DNA of 51,736 bases from Fidelibacterota bacterium (GCA_018674655.1 JABGZQ010000061.1:1-51736); one strand, 5' to 3'; shown: positions 18,617-27,871, numbered from the stretch's first letter. A program made the numbers and translations. Notes: generated by a model not told the origin, from the letters alone.

Positions 18617-19345
18617 TTAATTCTTTTCTATTCGATGAATTTCTATATCTTCAAATAATTCATTTTGGTAAATACCAATTTCATTCAACCGCATTAGTTC
18701 TAAAATGGCTAAAAAAGTTACAATGACTTCAAGTTTATCTTCACATTTTGCCAATAATCGCTTAAACGTAAGAATGCCATCTCCATCAAAAGATTTCATA
18801 ATACTATGTTTCTTTTCATCCAGGCTAACGGGTTCCTGATGTAAATCATACGATGTTATAACTGGCATTCTTTCCATAGCTGATTTAAAATATTGTGCCA
18901 AATCAAATAAATCCACTTTCCTCAAGTATACTCCTACATCATCAACACCATCAACCTCTTGAACGGCAGAACGTTTATGATGGTAGCTCTGCTCGTACCA
19001 TTTCATTGACAATTCTCCTGATGCATCTTTAAACCGTTGGTATTCTACTAATTGCTGTACCAATTCAGTTCTTGGATCAATCGGCTCACCTTCTTCATCT
19101 AATTCCGGTCTTGGAATTAGCATTCTGGATTTGATACGCATTAGAGAGGCAGCCATAATGATAAACTCGCCAGCCACAGATAAATTCATGGTTTTCATAT
19201 CTTCAATTAACTGGAGATATTCCGCTGTAATCTGGGCAATGGGTATATCATAAATATCAATTTCATCTCTCCTGATAAAATATAACAAGAGATCGAGGGG
19301 ACCCTCAAATTGTTCGAGCTTGACTTTATACACGGATATCCCCAT
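18617..19345 (-). CDS. scpA: Segregation and condensation protein A
   Basis: Kleisin subunit that bridges the SMC heads. The 242-residue protein opens with 'YKVKLEQFEGPLDLLLYFI', the family hallmark, followed by 'DIYDIPIAQITAEYL' and 'AGEFIIMAASLMRIKSRML'. The C-terminal winged-helix region contains 'TFLAILELMRLNEIGIYQN'. Its start lies within the end of trpS (20-base overlap), and scpB follows three bases downstream. Confidence 0.96.
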   Translation of the reverse strand: MGISVYKVKLEQFEGPLDLLLYFIRRDEIDIYDIPIAQITAEYLQLIEDMKTMNLSVAGEFIIMAASLMRIKSRMLIPRPELDEEGEPIDPRTELVQQLVEYQRFKDASGELSMKWYEQSYHHKRSAVQEVDGVDDVGVYLRKVDLFDLAQYFKSAMERMPVITSYDLHQEPVSLDEKKHSIMKSFDGDGILTFKRLLAKCEDKLEVIVTFLAILELMRLNEIGIYQNELFEDIEIHRIEKN

Positions 19346-20306
19346 AATTTAACCCCATAGCTTCTCTTGCATTTTGGAGGTATGTATCAGCCACAGCACC
19401 TGCTTTTTCTGATCCTTCTATTAATTTTTTTATTACAAAATCTTTATGGTTTGATAGATATTCTCTCTTCTCTCTGAAAGGCTCAAATTGGGCCCAAAAA
19501 CATTCATATAATTCCTTTTTTATATCTCCATAACGTAACCCGGGTGTTTTAAATCGTTCAGCCAATTCTATTTTTTCACCTTCATCGAGAAATAGTGAAT
19601 ACAGTTGAAAAAGAGGTGTATCCGTATCTTTTGGCTCATCTATTTCCGTAGAATCTGTAACAATGGACATGAACTGTTTTCGAATTGATTTTTCAGACCC
19701 AAAAATGGGAATCATATTTCCATAAGATTTACTCATTTTTTGACCATCTATACCTGGAACCAATTGATTTGACTCCTCGATATCCGGCTCTGGGACTATA
19801 AATACTTCACCAAATATTTTATTAAAACGAATGGCAATATCCCGAGTCATTTCAAGATGTTGTTTTTGATCTTTCCCCACTGGGACGATTTCTCCCCCAA
19901 ATAGTAGTATGTCAGAAGCCATCAGTATTGGATAAGAATACAACCCTACATTTGCAGTCATCCCCCTAGCTAATTTATCTTTATAGGAGGTAGCGCGATC
20001 CAATAGCCCTAAATTCACTACATTCGATAGGAGCCATGTGGATTCACACACTTGCGGTACATCACTTTGTATCCAAAATGTTGATTTCTCTGGATCCAAC
20101 CCCAAAGCGATAAAATCCATAGCTGCATTTAATGTGTTTGAGACCAATAAATCCTTATCTCTAATTGTCGTTAATGCATGATAATTAACAATAAAGCAAA
20201 ATAGGTCATTCTGTTCTTGATATTTAATCATTCTGGACATCATGCCAAAATAATTTCCAAGATGCAAATCTCCAGATGGTTGAATACCGCTTAATACTCG
20301 TTTCAT
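19326..20306 (-). CDS. trpS: Tryptophan-tRNA ligase
   Basis: Class I aminoacyl-tRNA synthetase for tryptophan. The 326-residue protein has the HIGH-equivalent 'SGIQPSGDLHLGNYFG' at the N-terminus, 'QSDVPQVCE', 'VGKDQKQHLEMTRD' and the KMSKS loop 'GQKMSKSYGN'. The length is typical of the short bacterial form. It abuts the HNH gene upstream and overlaps scpA downstream. Confidence 0.97.
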   Translation of the reverse strand: MKRVLSGIQPSGDLHLGNYFGMMSRMIKYQEQNDLFCFIVNYHALTTIRDKDLLVSNTLNAAMDFIALGLDPEKSTFWIQSDVPQVCESTWLLSNVVNLGLLDRATSYKDKLARGMTANVGLYSYPILMASDILLFGGEIVPVGKDQKQHLEMTRDIAIRFNKIFGEVFIVPEPDIEESNQLVPGIDGQKMSKSYGNMIPIFGSEKSIRKQFMSIVTDSTEIDEPKDTDTPLFQLYSLFLDEGEKIELAERFKTPGLRYGDIKKELYECFWAQFEPFREKREYLSNHKDFVIKKLIEGSEKAGAVADTYLQNAREAMGLNYGDIRV

Positions 20307-20843
20307 TTAAAAAGACTCCATAAATAAATAAGGTCGCCAGGCCAGTTGTTTTTCATGAATAAACTGTTGAAAGTAATTAATTTTATTTGGTTTTTTGGGG
20401 AACCGATTTAAGGGCATTTTTGCTTCTTCTGGCGTCTGATTTCCCTTTTTTCGATTACACACTTGGCAGGCCGCTACTAAATTTTCCCAAGAATCTAAGC
20501 CGCCGCGATTCTTTGGTAATACATGATCCATGGTGAGAGTCCCTTTTTTTGTATGGCAATATTGGCACTGGTGTTTATCTCGAATCATTAAATTTTTTCG
20601 ACTAAGCACCACCTCCATTTGATGGTGTTTTACAAAATCTTTAAGTTTGACAATACTTGGCAACGACAAAGTTGTAGAAGGCGAATGAACCGCTTCGCTA
20701 TAAGACTCTAATATATCGACCTTTTCATTATAAAACAGGCAAATAGCCCGCCGGGCTGTACAAATATCCATGGGTGAATAATTGGTATTGAGAACCAGAA
20801 CTGAACGGCTCAGAATAGATCCGATTTTTTGAGAAGAAATCAT
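20307..20843 (-). CDS. HNH endonuclease family protein
   Basis: A 178-residue protein with a zinc-bound HNH nuclease fold: 'CQYCHTKKGTLTMDHVLPKNR' gives the first Cys pair and the catalytic 'DHV' His, followed by 'ENLVAACQVCNRKKGN' with the Asn and the second Cys pair. This compact type is widespread next to housekeeping genes and is not tied to restriction systems or mobile elements here. Its substrate is not known. It is the first gene of the minus-strand run to scpB and is divergent from the B12 locus. Confidence 0.85.
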   Translation of the reverse strand: MISSQKIGSILSRSVLVLNTNYSPMDICTARRAICLFYNEKVDILESYSEAVHSPSTTLSLPSIVKLKDFVKHHQMEVVLSRKNLMIRDKHQCQYCHTKKGTLTMDHVLPKNRGGLDSWENLVAACQVCNRKKGNQTPEEAKMPLNRFPKKPNKINYFQQFIHEKQLAWRPYLFMESF

Positions 20844-20953
20844 AGCTTAGAATTTACATCGTTGATTATTTAGACAGAATGTATAAGTGAAAAGAAGTGA
20901 AAAAAATCTGGTTCATTAAAATAAGGGTATTGTTAGAAAGTTATTAATGTAAA

Positions 20954-21149
20954 TTCGTGTCAATACTTGAAACATTTTTGCAGCAGGGAAGCTCGTTTAA
21001 TTCGAGCACAGTACCCGCTACTGTAATCGCTGAGACCCCTTTTATACCATCCGTGAGGAGAAGGTAAGGATTGTTGATGAAGCGAAAGTCAGGAGACCTG
21101 GGCAAAATGTACATCCACTGACTTTCGGGAGAAAAGGTCATGATACGAA
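20954..21149 (+). promoter_or_regulatory. Cobalamin (B12) riboswitch
   Basis: The leader of the BtuB-like gene carries the adenosylcobalamin aptamer signatures. GGGAA at 20986-20990 leads into the hairpin GCTCG (20991-20995)/CGAGC (21003-21007). Then come the 'CCCGCTACTGTAA' box at 21014-21026 and 'AGTCAGGAGACCTG' at 21087-21100. A closing helix forms between TTCGTGTCA (20954-20962) and TGATACGAA (21141-21149). Inside it, a TGAC/GTCA hairpin at 21119-21140 presents a 'TCGGGAG' loop typical of the long-range contact. Binding B12 should reduce expression of btuB and btuG. The interval 20844-20953 holds the divergent promoter area, with no further element I can name. Confidence 0.93.
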
Positions 21150-21188
21150 ACCAATTCTATATTTTACATTCGTACCAATTAGACTTTT

Positions 21189-21208
21189 CCTCGCCATTTC
21201 TGGCGGGG
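21189..21208 (+). promoter_or_regulatory. Hairpin that may sequester the btuB ribosome-binding site
   Basis: CCTCGCC (21189-21195) pairs with GGCGGGG (21202-21208) around the loop ATTTCT, giving a seven-base-pair stem with one G-U pair. The right arm is the only G-rich, Shine-Dalgarno-like sequence before the TTG start at 21213, and no T run follows. It is therefore better read as a translational expression platform for the riboswitch than as a terminator. This role is inferred. Confidence 0.6.
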
Positions 21209-21212
21209 ACCA

Positions 21213-23210
21213 TTGTATAAACTTCTCCCTTTTTTATTATTAATAAATCTACTTTTTGGTGATCACCCTGCAATAAAAGGGTACGTTCGAAATGGCGATA
21301 TTCCCTTGGCTAATTCAATTATTGTTCATCAATCAACTGGCACATGGACTGTTTCAAATGAGTATGGATATTTTTCATCGGCGGGAAGCGTTGGAGATAC
21401 TATTTCAGTATATCATTATGGCTATAAACAATATAAAACTGAAATCTCCCATGAGTCTCCTATCATTATCCAATTAGATCAGAATCCTTTAAAGATGAAA
21501 ACCGTTCATGTAATTGGAGAAAATAATAAAATGCAGGTAAGTCATTTCCAGGTAAAACCTGGTAGAAACTTGTCTTCTACCCTAAGATTGATTCCATCAG
21601 TCATTTTGCGAACATATGGCGGACCTGGAGGGTTAAGTACGGTTTCTTTTGATGGGAGTTTATCAACTCATACTAAGATTATTTGGAATGGAATTGATTT
21701 GACCAGCCCCCAAAATGGGATGACGGATTTATCTCAAATTCCAATTGCCTTTATTAACCAAATCTCCATAGGGCGCACGCCTGCTTTATCATATGGATCA
21801 GGAAGTATTGATGGGTCTATAGAAATTCAAAGTTCAAAACCATCTATTATTAATTTTTCAACGGGAAGTTTTGGCACCCAATCAATTGCGGCCCGAACGC
21901 GTTTTGGGATTAATGGGGGTTCCACATCTGTTGGCCTTGGGCAATATAAATCTGACGGCGATTTTGTTTATAGTCATAATAATAATTCAGGGATTAGAAA
22001 AAACAATACATTTTCCCAATCGTTTTATTCATTTGAATCCAGTCATGCGATTACTGAACAATGGTTCGTATTATTACAAACTTTGGTGACAAATCAAAAT
22101 CGAGGCATACCGGGATTGGTGTTTTCACCTTCGCCAAAGGCAGGCCGTCAAGATGATTTACTATTATCCAAGTTTAAGTCTCTGTGGCAAATTCCGAACC
22201 ACTTATTCTCTCTATCCGTCACATCGCGAAAAAGCGATGAACATTATATCAATCCACAATATGCGGTTGACAGCAACCATAGCTTATCTACAAGTCAATT
22301 AGAACTCGGTTGGGCAACGAATCCCTTGACATTCATTGAAATAGATCAAAATATCGCGATTAAAAAAGAATCTATTTCAAGTACGAATACAAATTCTAAC
22401 TCTCGAATTATCCAGACTTATACACATACAATTAGATCGAGGTTATCTCAGAATTTATCAAATGAAACCGGCTTTCGATTCGATACAGGAATAGGTGATT
22501 TCAACGTATGGACATGGCAATCAGGTATTGAATATTTGGTGAATAATAGTTCTATTTCACTCACGGGTGGTAATGGGTTTCGATATCCAACTTTTAACGA
22601 CTTATACTGGGAACCCGGCGGAAATGCCTCTCTTTTACCAGAAAAAACAAATTGGGCTCGAATTCACTTGAATGCCCAATTAAAAGACCATCAGTTATCG
22701 GTACAATTGAGCTCGAAACAAAGTAGAAACCTTATTCAATGGGTCCCGGGAGAAAGCTATTGGCAACCTCAAAATATTGCTAAGACTAGAAGGAATACGC
22801 TTACGTTTACTTTCGGTGGAAGACTCATAAAAATCATCAATTTCACAACCAATTTTACTATGAATGAATCGATAAGTATCAATGAGAAAAAACCCATGCT
22901 GTATGCCCCAAAATATTTAGGATCGATCAGTTTAGAGACCAATTTACATCACATTAATGGATGGGTAAATGGCCAATATATGGGTGAAAGAATTACAATG
23001 TACAGTTGGCCAATGGATGTGAAAATGAATCCTTATATGGTTTTGACATGTGGGATTAATTACACCATAAACCCAAATATTACAGTTTTATTTTCAATTA
23101 ATAATCTATTAAACAATAACTATATGACCGTGAACGGCTATCCCGAACCGGGGCGAAGCTTCTCACTTTCAATTCAATATAAACCAAAAAACAAAAAGAA
23201 AAAATCATGA
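21213..23210 (+). CDS. btuB: TonB-dependent cobalamin receptor, BtuB-like
   Basis: Outer-membrane receptor for vitamin B12 or other corrinoids, energised by TonB. The 665-residue protein starts at TTG (21213). The upstream frame reaches a stop at 21180-21182 without an ATG, and a signal peptide follows directly (about residues 3-17). A CarboxypepD-like domain (about 20-95) precedes the plug with 'SVILRTYGGPGGLSTVSFDG' and the strand-rich barrel. It ends in an unusual Lys-rich tail after the last barrel strand. Its length and short loops suit BtuB better than polysaccharide SusC. The riboswitch in front makes a corrinoid substrate very likely. It overlaps the lipoprotein gene by four bases. 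Confidence 0.88.
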   Translation: MYKLLPFLLLINLLFGDHPAIKGYVRNGDIPLANSIIVHQSTGTWTVSNEYGYFSSAGSVGDTISVYHYGYKQYKTEISHESPIIIQLDQNPLKMKTVHVIGENNKMQVSHFQVKPGRNLSSTLRLIPSVILRTYGGPGGLSTVSFDGSLSTHTKIIWNGIDLTSPQNGMTDLSQIPIAFINQISIGRTPALSYGSGSIDGSIEIQSSKPSIINFSTGSFGTQSIAARTRFGINGGSTSVGLGQYKSDGDFVYSHNNNSGIRKNNTFSQSFYSFESSHAITEQWFVLLQTLVTNQNRGIPGLVFSPSPKAGRQDDLLLSKFKSLWQIPNHLFSLSVTSRKSDEHYINPQYAVDSNHSLSTSQLELGWATNPLTFIEIDQNIAIKKESISSTNTNSNSRIIQTYTHTIRSRLSQNLSNETGFRFDTGIGDFNVWTWQSGIEYLVNNSSISLTGGNGFRYPTFNDLYWEPGGNASLLPEKTNWARIHLNAQLKDHQLSVQLSSKQSRNLIQWVPGESYWQPQNIAKTRRNTLTFTFGGRLIKIINFTTNFTMNESISINEKKPMLYAPKYLGSISLETNLHHINGWVNGQYMGERITMYSWPMDVKMNPYMVLTCGINYTINPNITVLFSINNLLNNNYMTVNGYPEPGRSFSLSIQYKPKNKKKKS

Positions 23211-24247
23211 AGTTTTTAATAAGAGTAACTATTTTCCTATTTGGCCTCTACTTTATTGGATGTGAGAATATATTCAATAATGATTCCGATCCATTGACAG
23301 AAGAAAATATATTTGTTCTCTGCGAAGGAAATTTTGGTCAATCAAATGCCAGTTTGTGGATGGTTAATCCTGAAAATACAGAAGTTGCCGGGCCTATTTA
23401 TCAAAACCAAACGGGTCTGACATTGGGAGATATTGGTCAATCTATGACAATAGCTGATGACCGTTTATTTGTTGTGAATAATAATAGCCATACGATTGAA
23501 GAATTTTCTCTGGGTGGAGAACAAGTCACCCATGTAAAAAGAATAGACTTATCTGAGGCAAGCCCTCGGTATATGGCAGTATTTAAAGATAAAGGATATA
23601 TCACAGCTTGGAATGTAAATGGTATCATTGTCATTGATCTAAAAAGTTATACCATTGAAGATACAATCGCAATAGATGGGCTTCCGGAAATGATATTAGT
23701 GCATGAAAATTTTCTTTATACAAGCGTAACCATGAAACCAGATTGGACGGCAGATAATCGAGTTATAAAAATTTATAATGATGGTACAATATCTAAGTCA
23801 TTTGAAGTCGTCAAAGGCCCTGGTCAAATGGTCATTCAAGATAACAAATTATTTGTGGCAAGTATTTATTATGGCAGCGATTGGAGTACAAATGCCGGCA
23901 ACTCAATGATTAATCTCAAAACTGAAAAAGTAGAATCAAATGATTTAGGACAAACAAATGATTTGGGATCTGATCTATTATCCTTTAATAATACTATTTA
24001 TCGTTCTTATAAAGGAGGGATTGCACCACTAAATCCTAATTTAACAATAGATGGTACCCAAGTAATTGGCGAATTAGGTAGTACATATAGTGCAGCTGCA
24101 TTTGAGAAATATATTTATTTGTCTGAAACAGATTATGTTGCACCGGATACTGTCTATGTTTATGATTTTTCCGGGTCACTTATTCAAAATTATATCATCG
24201 GAGCCATCCCAGGATCGTTTGCTCTTTTTCACAAAGAAATAGATTGA
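23207..24247 (+). CDS. btuG: BtuG-like surface lipoprotein with beta-propeller (DUF5074/YncE type)
   Basis: The 346-residue protein has a lipoprotein signal with lipobox Cys19 ('FIGC'). Repeated strand motifs follow, such as 'FVLCEGNFGQSNASLW', 'LGDIGQSMTIADDRLFVVNN' and 'PRYMAVFKDKGYITAW', as in DUF5074 seven-bladed propellers. In Bacteroides, BtuG proteins of this fold sit on the cell surface, bind B12 tightly and hand it to BtuB. Here the gene overlaps btuB by four bases behind the same riboswitch, which strongly supports that role. The function is inferred from family plus position. Confidence 0.82.
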   Translation: MKFLIRVTIFLFGLYFIGCENIFNNDSDPLTEENIFVLCEGNFGQSNASLWMVNPENTEVAGPIYQNQTGLTLGDIGQSMTIADDRLFVVNNNSHTIEEFSLGGEQVTHVKRIDLSEASPRYMAVFKDKGYITAWNVNGIIVIDLKSYTIEDTIAIDGLPEMILVHENFLYTSVTMKPDWTADNRVIKIYNDGTISKSFEVVKGPGQMVIQDNKLFVASIYYGSDWSTNAGNSMINLKTEKVESNDLGQTNDLGSDLLSFNNTIYRSYKGGIAPLNPNLTIDGTQVIGELGSTYSAAAFEKYIYLSETDYVAPDTVYVYDFSGSLIQNYIIGAIPGSFALFHKEID

Positions 24248-24257
24248 GCAAATATTT

Positions 24258-25862
24258 CTAATCATTGAAATACCAAGTGACTCCGAATTGCATCATTCGC
24301 CCCAACTGTGGATAGATATGGTTGGGGCGTATCCAAATTAAATCATTCGGAGAAGCGCCGGCCATACTTCCCACTGCATTCAATATATTATCTACTTTAT
24401 AGGAAATAAGAACATGGGAAATATTGGCCACTACTTCGAAGTGAAGGAGCCATTGATCTGATAATATCCAATCAGAATTCGTATTAATAAATGGAATCTG
24501 TTCTATAGGATCAAAACCAAAGGTTTTTAATTTTCCATTGGATCCATCTGCCCAAAGATGTGCATCCATTATTAAATAATCTTTGAAAAAATTAAAATTT
24601 CCGTTAATGCCTGTTGTCAATGACGTTCCAATCCCACCTCCATAAATTGATGTATCTAATTGTGATATTATTTTAGTATATATATTCCATCCATTTTTCC
24701 ATCCATATTGTAGATTCCCACCAATAAATTGAATATTAGAATCTCTTGTTTCATTACCACTTTTATTTCGATAAACCATTGAAACAAATATATCCCCACG
24801 CACCTTTTGATTGATAAACCCTCCCTTGACCATAGAGTGATTCCAAAATTCATAAAAACGTTTTCCGTCAGAATCATCTAAAGTAGGATGGATTGGTTTT
24901 GGAAAACCAGATGTAACAATATTTGTATAAAAATCGCCCATTTCTTTTTGATAATCAAACTGCCAGGATAAAGGAAATTTGCTACCTTCGTTTTTAATTT
25001 GATTCACACCTATGAGGATATTTATATATTTTATTTTTTTTGACGCAAAAATAGTTGACCATCGCAGAAATCGGTTGGTTGTATCCGCATTTATTTGTTG
25101 AGAATTATGATTAACACCAAACCCGATCCCCCCAGGAGATTGAAATATTACCTCCAATTGATTTCGATTTATATTTTGATAACTAGAATCAGTAACTGAG
25201 GAGTGGTTGGAAAGACGATGTTGAAAAAATTGAGCAAAATATACATCCATTATCCATTGACCAATTGGTTGTTTTAAACGAGCCCCTGCGCTTAGAATAT
25301 TATCATTTTCAAAACCGTTTGAGGTAGAATCAGGTAAGCCACTCCGAGTAATAAATCGCCCCGCTGATACTTCCAGCCTCCTTTTACCTTTTATGGCTCC
25401 ATAATCGATACGATAGGAATGGTGAATGGGAGAAGATCCACCACCAGGATAAAAATAATGGCCTGTATTACCCCCATGAGATCGTTTGAATCCTCTTACA
25501 CCAAGATATTTGTTTAATTGCTCATAATTGGCACCAATTTCTAGTTGGTCAAAAGCATAATCACCTCTATAATAATCAAAGTAACTTTCCACATTATTCG
25601 AATCAGGTAATGCACGCCAGGAGGGTAAATTTCCCAATTTAACCGGTTGGAATAAGGAAGATGTATGCGAACCAAACCTTAAGGGATATGATGTATAGGT
25701 ACCATCAAACAACAGCATACCTGATGACCAATCCCGATTCCAAAGCAAAGCACCATCCTTTATTAAGAATCCGTTTTGACCGGCCCAATCAAATGGTATT
25801 AATAACGATGCTTGTGAAAATAATCCTGAATACAGGCTTAAAATAACGGCAAGTTTTTTCAT
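24258..25862 (-). CDS. Putative outer-membrane beta-barrel protein of unknown function
   Basis: A 534-residue exported protein with signal peptide 'MKKLAVILSLYSGLFSQ'. Alternating polar and hydrophobic strands with many aromatic residues run through the whole length. It ends 'QFGVTWYFND', like a barrel C-terminus with an aromatic near the end. I recognise no named family. It converges on btuG with only ten bases between the stops, and its start lies four bases from the ECF S-component stop, so it is co-transcribed with it. A porin or channel role is a guess. Confidence 0.6.
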   Translation of the reverse strand: MKKLAVILSLYSGLFSQASLLIPFDWAGQNGFLIKDGALLWNRDWSSGMLLFDGTYTSYPLRFGSHTSSLFQPVKLGNLPSWRALPDSNNVESYFDYYRGDYAFDQLEIGANYEQLNKYLGVRGFKRSHGGNTGHYFYPGGGSSPIHHSYRIDYGAIKGKRRLEVSAGRFITRSGLPDSTSNGFENDNILSAGARLKQPIGQWIMDVYFAQFFQHRLSNHSSVTDSSYQNINRNQLEVIFQSPGGIGFGVNHNSQQINADTTNRFLRWSTIFASKKIKYINILIGVNQIKNEGSKFPLSWQFDYQKEMGDFYTNIVTSGFPKPIHPTLDDSDGKRFYEFWNHSMVKGGFINQKVRGDIFVSMVYRNKSGNETRDSNIQFIGGNLQYGWKNGWNIYTKIISQLDTSIYGGGIGTSLTTGINGNFNFFKDYLIMDAHLWADGSNGKLKTFGFDPIEQIPFINTNSDWILSDQWLLHFEVVANISHVLISYKVDNILNAVGSMAGASPNDLIWIRPNHIYPQLGRMMQFGVTWYFND

Positions 25863-25866
25863 GCTT

Positions 25867-26388
25867 TTATTTTAAATGTTTAACCACTCGAGGAACAGCA
25901 ACCATAAATACCAATCCGTTGGATATTTCATGCAGCACTGTGAATCCCAATCCTTTCAAAATTGCTGCCATTACACCGGCATATCCCAATCCTGCTGAAA
26001 TTGGATAAGTGATTAAAGTGAATACATCATAAATAAGTGTAATAGAGAATCCCATTAGGCATAGGCCTACAATCAAAAGGGTTGTGAATTCTTTTTTATA
26101 AAAAACAGGACGAGCCATTCCGCCAATGGCACCTGCCAAGGACATACACAAAATCTGCATAATAAATAATGGGGGAAACGCTAAACCAGACCCCATAGGG
26201 TTAAGCCCTGAATAAATAAATACTGCCGTACCGCCAATCAAAATACCCCACCCTATTCCTAAGTGTAATCCAGCAATAAATACAATGACGGTGATTAATT
26301 CAATATTGGGGATGAGCATTAAGGAAAATCCCATTCCGACAGCCAGAGCGCAAAAAATAGCTGCTCGGACCAAATTATTCAGTTCCAT
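25867..26388 (-). CDS. ECF-type transporter S component
   Basis: A hydrophobic protein of 173 residues with about five or six membrane helices, including 'IPNIELITVIVFIAGLHLGI' and 'FPPLFIMQILCMSLAGAIGG'. This pattern (P-N-x-E-L, then a P-P-L turn) fits S components of energy-coupling factor transporters, which bind a vitamin or metal. I start at ATG 26388 ('MELNNL') because AAAGGTG lies directly before it. A longer frame from 26463 would run deep into the exoribonuclease gene. The substrate is unknown. The B12 locus nearby makes cobalamin one candidate, and no ECF A or T genes are in the window. Confidence 0.65.
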   Translation of the reverse strand: MELNNLVRAAIFCALAVGMGFSLMLIPNIELITVIVFIAGLHLGIGWGILIGGTAVFIYSGLNPMGSGLAFPPLFIMQILCMSLAGAIGGMARPVFYKKEFTTLLIVGLCLMGFSITLIYDVFTLITYPISAGLGYAGVMAAILKGLGFTVLHEISNGLVFMVAVPRVVKHLK

Positions 26389-27340
26389 TATCACCTTTAA
26401 ATAAGGGTATTCGGAAATAATTATGTCTATTGGTAAATGGCCCCTGTTCTGGATCTTCATCAATTGCCATATCCATTATATTCATTTGGGAATCAACTAC
26501 ATCAATTAAATGGACTAATAATGCTTCTTTAAATGCTGGCTTTTTGGGGCTCTGCCATTCGTATTTGCCCTGATGGGAAAGTATCATATGCTCTACTTTT
26601 AATAATAGACTTTTGGGGAATTTTTTGATTTTTCTTGCAGATGTGCGAACCATATCCCTTCCAATCACAATATGCCCAATCAAATTACCTTGTTCCGTAA
26701 AAGATGCTTCATAATCAGATTCAATCTCTTTTAATTTTCCGATATCATGTAGTAACACTCCAGTTATTACCAAATCTGAATCCAGATGGTAATGAGGTGC
26801 CAATTGAACCGACATTTTTGTCATAGACAAAGTATGTTCCAAAAACCCTGATCGATAATTATGATGCATGGAAACAGATGCCGGGTATGTGAGTAATTTC
26901 TCTTTATTCACTGAATATATTTGTTGACATAATTTTCTTAGAAATGGGTTTTTTAATTTACCCATAATACCATTGATTTCTTTCCACATCTTATTCGGAT
27001 CAGCATTTGCAGTCGGTACGACTAAAGCAGGATCAAATCCATATCGTGCATAATTTTGTACGGTTGCTTTGTTAATGCGTTTGACTGTGAGTTGAGGTCG
27101 ATCCATAAAATAATCGACTTCACCCTTAATCGCTACGGCATCACCACTTGAGAACTTTTCGTTAAAATCAGCAACCTTTTCCCAAACTTTACCCTGTACT
27201 TGTCCTGTACGATCTTTCAGTGTTAGATCTATATATAATTCACCTGATCTAGTATGGCGTAAGTGTTTTTCTACACAAAGGTAAAACCCTTGGATTGAAT
27301 CACCTTCTTTAAATTTTGAAATTGGGACTATAGTCTTCAT
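26375..27340 (-). CDS. yhaM: 3'-5' exoribonuclease YhaM-type (OB fold + HD domain)
   Basis: A 321-residue protein with an N-terminal OB fold (about 10-95, 'LTLKDRTGQVQGKVWE') and an HD-phosphohydrolase domain with 'MHHNYRSGFLEHTLSM', 'GVLLHDIGKLKE' and 'ILSHQGKYEWQSPK'. YhaM of Bacillus is a Mn-dependent 3'-5' exonuclease of this layout. The exact nucleic-acid substrate here is not shown. It precedes the ECF S-component gene with a 14-base overlap. Confidence 0.87.
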   Translation of the reverse strand: MKTIVPISKFKEGDSIQGFYLCVEKHLRHTRSGELYIDLTLKDRTGQVQGKVWEKVADFNEKFSSGDAVAIKGEVDYFMDRPQLTVKRINKATVQNYARYGFDPALVVPTANADPNKMWKEINGIMGKLKNPFLRKLCQQIYSVNKEKLLTYPASVSMHHNYRSGFLEHTLSMTKMSVQLAPHYHLDSDLVITGVLLHDIGKLKEIESDYEASFTEQGNLIGHIVIGRDMVRTSARKIKKFPKSLLLKVEHMILSHQGKYEWQSPKKPAFKEALLVHLIDVVDSQMNIMDMAIDEDPEQGPFTNRHNYFRIPLFKGDNGTE

Positions 27341-27391
27341 TGTATCTAAATTATAAGCCTAAACTTACGATAATATCAATAAATATAACCC

Positions 27392-27871
27392 ATGTCCATC
27401 ACAATCGAAAAAGTCAGCTATACCAACCAAAAGGATTCTCGAGTTTTAGAGGCTACTTTAATAAAATGGTTTCAAAACCCAAAAGAACTCAATTTGACAA
27501 GTCCAAATATGTCCTATCCATTCAAATATAAAAAATGGGTATCAACTTTCTACACCCATGAATCCATTGAAAGTTTTGTTATAAAATCTGATGATTGGAT
27601 TGTGGGTATTGGGAATCTAAATATTATGTCTGAAACCAATCGGGCCCATGCATTTCATATATTTATTGATGAAGAATATCGGCGTCAAGGGTTAGGTGTT
27701 AAAATCATGTCCTTTCTTGAATCTGTAGCCAAAAATAAACAGCTGAAAATTATGACTTCGTGGGTAATGTCAAAGAATAAACCGGCAATTCAATTATATG
27801 ATAAATTGGGATTTACACAAAAAGAAACTTCAAAAAAGAAAAGCTTTTTTATGGAGAAATCCTTAATCTAA
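27392..27871 (+). CDS. GNAT-family N-acetyltransferase
   Basis: A 159-residue single-domain GNAT protein. The acetyl-CoA binding motif A is 'IDEEYRRQGLGVKIMSFLE' (about 91-109), preceded by a strand with 'WIVGIGNLNIMS' and followed by 'NKPAIQLYDKLGFTQ', the usual C-terminal signature. The substrate is not known. It is a lone plus-strand gene, and its last nine bases overlap the tail of the opposite-strand Feo accessory gene. Confidence 0.85.
   Translation: MSITIEKVSYTNQKDSRVLEATLIKWFQNPKELNLTSPNMSYPFKYKKWVSTFYTHESIESFVIKSDDWIVGIGNLNIMSETNRAHAFHIFIDEEYRRQGLGVKIMSFLESVAKNKQLKIMTSWVMSKNKPAIQLYDKLGFTQKETSKKKSFFMEKSLI

Noticed and set aside
20944-21141. Open frame on the minus strand across the B12 riboswitch.
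   Set aside because: The DNA here is accounted for by the aptamer motifs and closing helix on the plus strand. The translated product has no family likeness.
26389-26463. Longer N-terminus of the ECF S component.
   Set aside because: It would overlap the exoribonuclease by 89 bases and lacks a membrane pattern. The ATG at 26388 has an AAAGGTG ribosome site directly before it.
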